Source: Opitutus sp.
Lineage (GTDB): Bacteria; Verrucomicrobiota; Verrucomicrobiae; Opitutales; Opitutaceae
Length of the DNA: 64,000 nt
Reading direction: 5' to 3'
Assembly (NCBI GenBank): GCA_009695065.1
Contig: SIBR01000016.1
Location: forward strand, 8,340 to 72,339
Shown here piece by piece: positions 58,171 to 64,000 of the stretch. Both the position numbers and the translations under genes were made by a program. Under the pieces are notes generated by a model, which was not told where the DNA came from, did no database searches, and saw nothing but the letters and a program-made list of their open reading frames with translations. Numbering within the stretch: position 1 is the stretch's first letter; the number at the start of each line of letters is the position of its first letter.

Positions 58171-58647
58171 AAGAGGGAGCCCGGCGACGTGATGGCCGAC
58201 ATCGGCGCGGGCTCGGGCGCCTTCACGCTGCCGCTCGCGAAGGCCGTGCCCAATGGTCGCGTCTATGCCGTCGACATCGATCAAGGACTCGTGGACCACA
58301 TCGCGGTAAAAGCGCGGGAGGCCAAAGCCGCCAACGTGCGCGCGGTGCTTCGCGCTTTCACCGACCCGAAGCTGCCGGCGCCCGACGTCGACGTGGCCTT
58401 CATCTACGACGTGCTGCACCACATTGAGGACCGCGCGAGCTACCTAAAAAGCCTCGCGCACTACCTGAAGCCCGGCGGCCGCATCGCCGTGATCGATTTC
58501 CACCCCGAGCTCGGCCCACATAAGAACGACCCCAAGCTGCAAATCATCCGCGAGCAGACATGTGCCTGGATGGCCACCGCCGGCCTCAAGGTCCTCAACG
58601 AGCACAAGCTCTACGACGACAAGTGGTATGTGGAGTATGGGAGGTGA
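58171..58647 (+). pseudogene. SAM-dependent methyltransferase lacking its N-terminus
   Basis: The frame is open from the RAYT junction and reads EPGDVMADIGAGSGAFTLPLAKAV, motif I of a class I methyltransferase. Then come YAVDIDQGL, the motif IV region FIYDVLHHIED, and YLKPGGRIAVIDFHPELGP. About 50-60 residues normally preceding motif I are missing. The first usable start, GTG 58189, falls inside motif I. The 5' part was not found on the other side of the RAYT element. Probably truncated by insertion plus deletion. Confidence 0.7.
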
Positions 58648-58867
58648 GCCTTGTTTGGAGACGGCTGCAGCGTCGGCTTGCGAAAGCCGGTCACTCTCGG
58701 GCTTCCGGAACCAGCCCATGAATGTGAGGCACGAGTGGTGTTTTCGCGCTAGGCCACACAAAAACTGGTCGGATGAATGCCACAGCTGGGAACAGCGCTC
58801 CGCCCATCGAGGGATCGTACCTCTTAGAGCGATAAATTCATCGTCACCCGCCCTTCGGAAATAGAAA

Positions 58868-58889
58868 AGCCGCGACTTTCGTCACGGCT
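58868..58889 (-). terminator. Rho-independent terminator of the nrd operon
   Basis: On the minus strand a 9-bp stem AGCCGTGAC / GTCGCGGCT (one G-T pair) closes a GAAA tetraloop and is followed by a T-rich tract (TTTTCTATTT). It begins 27 bases after the nrdA stop codon. Confidence 0.88.
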
Positions 58890-58915
58890 CTTAAGTTTGA
58901 GTCAGAGGGAATCGC

Positions 58916-61900
58916 TCACTGGCACGCCTCGCACTCCTCGCCGTTGCGCATTGCTTCGATACTGCACGCGGTTTTCTCAGCAGCCGTGTATTCCCGCTTG
59001 GCGGCGGGGGCTGCGACAATGGCTGACGGGGCGCCAGTCATCGCGAACGGCGCAATCGTGACCTCGGCGGCGTGGCTGCCGCCGGTGTCGCCGGAGTTCT
59101 GGCCGCCGGAGGCGCCTTCGCTCACCGCGCCGCGCATTTCCTTTTTCACGCCGACCGTCGCCTTCTCGATGTTCGAGGCACCGAGGCCGCGGAGGTAATA
59201 CGTGGTTTTCAGGCCGACGTGCCAGGCCTGGCGGTACATATGGCTCAGCGTCTTCAGGTCCGGCGTCTTGATCCAGAGGTTCACCGATTGCGCCTGATCG
59301 ATCCACTTCTGGCGGCGCGCGGCGGCATCGAGGATCCACTTGGGGTCGATGTCGAACGCGGTCAGATACTTCACCTTCAGGTCGGCGGGAATCCGTTCGA
59401 TGTCCTTCAGCTCGCCGTCGAAGTACTTCAGGTTGTCGATCATGTCCTGGTCCCACAGGCCACGGGCCTTGAGGTCCTTCACGAGGAAGGGATTCAACAC
59501 GATGAACTCGCCCGAGAGGTTCGATTTGACGAACAGGTTCTTGTAGGTCGGCTCGATGCAGGGCGACGTGGCGGTGATGTTCGAGATCGTCGCCGTCGGC
59601 GCGATCGCGAGGCAGTTCGAGTTGCGCATCCCCTGCTTCGCGATCTTCGCCCGCAGCGGCGTCCAGTCCATCCTGCCGCCGCGCGGCACTTCGACGGGCA
59701 CGCCGCGCTCCTGTTCGAGGAGGTCGAGCGTGTCCTGCGGGAGCAGGCCTCGGTCCCACTTCGAGCCCTTGTAGCTCGAGTAGGTGCCGCGCTCGGCCGC
59801 GAGATCGGAGCTGGCTTCGTAAGCGTAGAAGGCGATCGCCTCCATCGCCTCGTCATTGAACTCGACGGCCTCCGGGGAGGCGAAGGCGTGGCCGCGGAGG
59901 TAAAGCGCATGCGCTAGGCCCATCACGCCGAGGCCGATCGGGCGGTGGCGGAGATTCGACGTCTTGGCCGACGGCGTCGGGTAGAAATTGATGTCGATGA
60001 CGTTGTCGAGCGCGCGGACGGCCATGCGGATCGTCTCGCGGAGCTTGGCGTGGTCGAGCTGGCCGTTGGGCAGCAGGTGCGAATCGAGGATAACCGAGCC
60101 GAGATTGCAGACAGCGGTCTCGTCGTTGGACGTGTTGAGCGTGATCTCGGTGCAGAGATTCGACGAATGGATAACCCCTGCGTGGTCCTGTGGGGAGCGG
60201 ATGTTGCAGGCGTCCTTGAACGTGATCCAAGGGTGGCCGGTCTCGAAGAGCATCGAGAGCATCTTCTTCCAGAGTTCGAGGGCCTCGATCTTCTGGCCCG
60301 AGATCTTACCCTGCTCGGCGAGCGCCTCGTATTCGAGATAACGCTTCTCGAAGGCGCGGCCGTAGAGGTCGTGCAAGTCCTTGACCTGGTTGGAGCGGAA
60401 AAGCGTCCAGTGCTGTCTCGCCTCCATGCGCTTCATGAACAGATCGGGAATCCAGTTCGCCGTGTTCATGTCGTGCGTGCGGCGGCGGTCGTCGCCGGTG
60501 TTTTTGCGCAGCTCGAGGAATTCGAAGATGTCGTTGTGCCACGTCTCGAGGTAGGCGCAGCCGGAGCCCTTGCGCTTGCCGCCCTGGTTGACGGCCACGA
60601 GCTGGTCGTTGTGGAGTTTCAGGAATGGGATGACGCCCTGCGACTCGCCGTTGGTGCCCTGAATGTGCGCCCCGGTACCGCGCACCGCGGTCCACGAACC
60701 GCCGAGGCCGCCGGCCCATTTCGCGAGGAACGCGTTGTCGGCGATGCCGCGGAGCATGATACTCTCGAGCGAGTCGTCGACGTAGTAGAGGTAGCAGGAA
60801 GAGAGCTGCGAGTGGAGCGTGCCGGAATTGAAGAGCGTCGGCGTGCTGCTGCAGAAACGGTGGCTCTTGTAGAGTTCGTAGAGGCCCGTGATGCGGGTTT
60901 CGCGATCGCCCGGCTCGTCGAGCATCAGACCCATCGACACGCGCAGCCAGAAGAACTGCGGCGTCTCGATGCGACGTGAGGGTTTCTTGGTTTTGTCGAT
61001 GATGAGGTAGCGGTCATACATCGTCTGGATGCCGAGGAAGTCGAATTCGAGGTCCGCCGACGGATCCAGTGCGGCGGAGAGTTTGCTCAGGTCGTAATCG
61101 AGCAGGCGCGGATTGAGCCGCTTGATGGCGACGCCGTGCCCAAGGTATTTCTTGAAGGCGCGCTGGTGGGCGGTCTTCAGCGCCCCGATGCCGTCGCGCG
61201 TGATATCCCAGCCGAGAACCTCCTCGTAGATGTAGGTGAGCTGGATGCGGCCGGCGAACTTCGCGAAATCGGCATCCTTCTCGATCAGCGTCTTCGAGTT
61301 GAGAATGATGGTCGCGTCGAGGTCCTTCTGGCTGATCTGGTCGTAGACAGAGCGGCGGAGTTCGGCCTCGATCTCGTCGTTGGACAGGCAGAGGTCCAGA
61401 CCGATGCGGCCGAACTCGATGCGTTTGCGGAGGTCGGCGCCGTCCCAGAAGATGTTCGTGTCGTCGTTCTTTTTGACGACGATCATGGTGCCCTGGACGG
61501 GCGCTTCGGCCGCGGCGGAGGCATTGGCCGACGCGTCATCGGCGGTGTTGAGGCCGGCCTCGCGGGCGGCGGCGCGCTCCGCCCGGAAAAGGATGTACGC
61601 GGCGGCGACCTTGTAGTGGCCGGCCTTCATCAGTTCCTCCTGCACCATGTCCTGGACTTCCTCGATATGAACGAACGACTGTTTCGAAGCGTGGACGCGC
61701 TCGGTGACGGCCTTGGTGATGGCGATGGCGGGAGCCGAGTCGCGCTGGAGGGAGAGGAAGGTTTTGCGGATGGCGATCTCGATCTTCTGGTCGTTCCACG
61801 GGACCACCTGGTTGTTGCGGCGGATGACACGCAGGGCGGATTGCGCGGTGGTCTCGCGATCGATGGAAATCTTGCGGGCTCGGTTGAGGAGGAGGCTCTT

Positions 61901-62299
61901 CGCGACGTAGTAGGCGTTGTTGTCGACGAGGGTCTTCTCGAGGAGCTCGTAGAGGTCGTTCAGGGAAATGCGCAGGGGCGACTGAGTCCGGCCAAGCGCG
62001 CGGAGATTGGCAGCCACCTCGCGGCAGATGTTGGCGACCCAGGCACGGTTGGTTTCGTTGAAGATGTCCTTTTCGCCCTTCGAGAGCTGCACGTTGGTGA
62101 ATGCCTTGCCCAGCGTGTCGGCGACCTCGGCCAGCACGAAGCGCTCTTCGCCGTGCGGGCAGAGGAGGACGACGGGCGGGAGCTCGATCGGTTCGCCATT
62201 CAGGATATCGCGCCACGCGTAGTGCGGCTTTTGTTCGACGGGGGTGTGGACGGTGCGTTTGAGCGCGAGATCGTGCGCAAGGGAAGGTGTGTGGCTCAT
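58916..62299 (-). CDS. nrdA: Ribonucleoside-diphosphate reductase alpha subunit (class I) with multiple ATP-cone domains
   Basis: An 1127-residue protein, long for NrdA. A clear ATP-cone lies at about 155-250 (RRNNQVVPWNDQKIEIAI). A cone-like region precedes it (about 40-140) and another follows (about 275-355, MIVVKKNDDTNIFWDG). The catalytic barrel has the substrate-site Cys in LHSQLSSCYLYYVDD, the Asn-Cys-Glu triad in NLCTEITLN, the second redox Cys in AVCNLGS, and the tandem Tyr in KTTYYLRGLGAS. A flexible Gly/Ala-rich tail ends in the reducible pair Cys1123/Cys1126. It reduces ribonucleotides for DNA synthesis. The multi-cone layout resembles the chlamydial enzyme. It follows nrdB by 138 bases. 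Confidence 0.95.
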   Translation of the reverse strand: MSHTPSLAHDLALKRTVHTPVEQKPHYAWRDILNGEPIELPPVVLLCPHGEERFVLAEVADTLGKAFTNVQLSKGEKDIFNETNRAWVANICREVAANLRALGRTQSPLRISLNDLYELLEKTLVDNNAYYVAKSLLLNRARKISIDRETTAQSALRVIRRNNQVVPWNDQKIEIAIRKTFLSLQRDSAPAIAITKAVTERVHASKQSFVHIEEVQDMVQEELMKAGHYKVAAAYILFRAERAAAREAGLNTADDASANASAAAEAPVQGTMIVVKKNDDTNIFWDGADLRKRIEFGRIGLDLCLSNDEIEAELRRSVYDQISQKDLDATIILNSKTLIEKDADFAKFAGRIQLTYIYEEVLGWDITRDGIGALKTAHQRAFKKYLGHGVAIKRLNPRLLDYDLSKLSAALDPSADLEFDFLGIQTMYDRYLIIDKTKKPSRRIETPQFFWLRVSMGLMLDEPGDRETRITGLYELYKSHRFCSSTPTLFNSGTLHSQLSSCYLYYVDDSLESIMLRGIADNAFLAKWAGGLGGSWTAVRGTGAHIQGTNGESQGVIPFLKLHNDQLVAVNQGGKRKGSGCAYLETWHNDIFEFLELRKNTGDDRRRTHDMNTANWIPDLFMKRMEARQHWTLFRSNQVKDLHDLYGRAFEKRYLEYEALAEQGKISGQKIEALELWKKMLSMLFETGHPWITFKDACNIRSPQDHAGVIHSSNLCTEITLNTSNDETAVCNLGSVILDSHLLPNGQLDHAKLRETIRMAVRALDNVIDINFYPTPSAKTSNLRHRPIGLGVMGLAHALYLRGHAFASPEAVEFNDEAMEAIAFYAYEASSDLAAERGTYSSYKGSKWDRGLLPQDTLDLLEQERGVPVEVPRGGRMDWTPLRAKIAKQGMRNSNCLAIAPTATISNITATSPCIEPTYKNLFVKSNLSGEFIVLNPFLVKDLKARGLWDQDMIDNLKYFDGELKDIERIPADLKVKYLTAFDIDPKWILDAAARRQKWIDQAQSVNLWIKTPDLKTLSHMYRQAWHVGLKTTYYLRGLGASNIEKATVGVKKEMRGAVSEGASGGQNSGDTGGSHAAEVTIAPFAMTGAPSAIVAAPAAKREYTAAEKTACSIEAMRNGEECEACQ

Positions 62300-62437
62300 A
62301 GCGAGATTTTAAGCGGAGACCGGAAACGGACGGTCGGGATGAGGAACGATGAAGATGCCGAAACGAATAGCAGCGAAATGGAAATACCCGGCAAGAAACC
62401 GAAAGCGGCGGCGTGCGCGTTTCACTGGCCCGGCGAA

Positions 62438-63523
<1,086 letters not shown>

Positions 63524-63909
63524 GGGACTGGCAGTATGACGGGAAGATAAGTGAAAACGGTCGGCGAAAAGGGGCGTTTCTTGAGCCAAAAAGTACGGTG
63601 GCGAACTAAAGTTGTCGGAAGTTATTTACGCGTTACTGACCACAACAGGATGTGGTCCCGTGGCGCAGCGACCACAACCCATGGGATTCTGGGTTTTCCC
63701 CGTCAACTGGTTTGTGGTCAGAACGGTGTTAATTTTTTGGTTATTTTGTGCTTGCGCGATGCCCCGGTATTTCACCGTGGGGGGGGAGACCCGGGGTTCC
63801 GACCACTCCGGAGACTCCCGCCAGAGCCCCTGCCGCGAGGTTGACTCCGACGTCTTAGAAGCTGTGAAAAAGTCTGTACCCTGGAAGGAGAGAATGTTTA
63901 GGCTGATAG
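63524..63909. promoter_or_regulatory. nrdB upstream region with four GACCACA-type motifs
   Basis: A 386-bp gap before nrdB without a gene. GACCACA occurs at 63638-63644 and 63670-63676 and its complement TGTGGTC at 63651-63657 and 63713-63719. The outer pair extends to exact 10-base inverted copies CTGACCACAA (63636-63645) and TTGTGGTCAG (63712-63721). The first two copies also form a small hairpin. A regulator-binding cluster for the nrd operon is plausible; the consensus does not match the usual NrdR box. The right part (after about 63850) probably belongs to the IS element. Confidence 0.5.
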
Positions 63910-64000
63910 ATGGAAGCGAAAAGAGAGCCGTATCCAAGCAGTGTAACGCAGAAAGAGTGGGCGGTAGTGAAGCCCTTGCTGCCGAAAAGCGGAAGGCTGG
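63910..64000 (+). CDS. IS5-family transposase, start only
   Basis: ATG 63910 opens a frame to the right edge of the window (30 codons). It reads EPYPSSVTQKEWAVVKPLLPKS, the conserved N-terminus of IS5-type (DUF4096) transposases. The upstream A/T-richer stretch from about 63857 may be the element's left end, but the inverted repeat cannot be confirmed without the other end. Confidence 0.75.
   Translation, partial: MEAKREPYPSSVTQKEWAVVKPLLPKSGRL

Noticed and set aside
58648..58860. Possible tRNA or small RNA between the methyltransferase remnant and nrdA
   Set aside because: No cloverleaf or CCA-type end could be built by eye; only the nrd terminator is convincing.

Overview
The window is GC-rich, densely coded bacterial DNA. 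Its gene content points to the Verrucomicrobiota, most likely an Opitutaceae-like member. That placement is inferred from four things: a PVC-type membrane-bound dehydrogenase/cytochrome c protein, LL-diaminopimelate aminotransferase, DUF1080 and Tat-exported hydrolases beside a large TonB receptor, and a ribonucleotide reductase resembling the chlamydial one. No rRNA or tRNA gene was recognised, and no CRISPR array.

Layout. (1) 1-16.6 kb is an exported catabolic island. Two large paralogous alpha/beta-hydrolase proteins bracket a TonB-dependent receptor, a two-domain esterase, a PQQ-type dehydrogenase with a built-in haem c, a Tat-exported amidohydrolase and a broken PVC dehydrogenase-cytochrome gene. 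(2) 16.6-20.4 kb holds envelope-glycan genes: a heptosyltransferase-like GT9, two GT2 enzymes and a methyltransferase. (3) 20.5-29.4 kb is housekeeping: dciA-like, a divergent panC, dapL, a four-gene Mla-type lipid transporter (STAS-permease, ATPase, MCE protein, lipoprotein), a HAD phosphatase, and a sodium:solute symporter overlapping a 51-residue membrane protein. (4) 29.4-37.3 kb carries recD2, then a zone of decay (Fic, cupin and HtrA remnants, a two-helix membrane gene split by a 10-bp duplication) around an intact M16 peptidase. (5) 37.4-49.7 kb is mixed metabolism and RNA functions: pRiA4b-like protein, gamma-glutamyltransferase, amidohydrolase, DUF1080 protein, a chimeric remnant, aldo/keto reductase, engB, a YkgJ-like protein, an Ldh-family oxidoreductase, an M20 peptidase, a DEAD-box helicase and an S4 protein. 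(6) 49.8-57.0 kb holds a small conserved-looking protein, an NPP-type phosphodiesterase, a Tat calcineurin phosphoesterase, a frameshifted GHSFG hydrolase, and a CehA/McbA-type protein with an EF-hand pair. (7) 57.1-58.6 kb is a REP-associated tyrosine transposase (RAYT) element lying against a 5'-less methyltransferase. (8) 58.9-63.5 kb is nrdB-nrdA with a clear terminator. An IS5-type transposase starts at the right edge.

The most interesting points are these. NrdB has leucine at the usual radical-tyrosine position. The PanC homologue has several changed active-site residues. Two genes are interrupted by in-frame TAG codons and read through cleanly on the far side. Each of three esterase-like proteins pairs one intact and one nucleophile-less hydrolase domain. 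Repeated GACCACA motifs lie upstream of nrdB. Several breaks are single-base shifts, so sequencing or assembly error has to be excluded before they are called pseudogenes.
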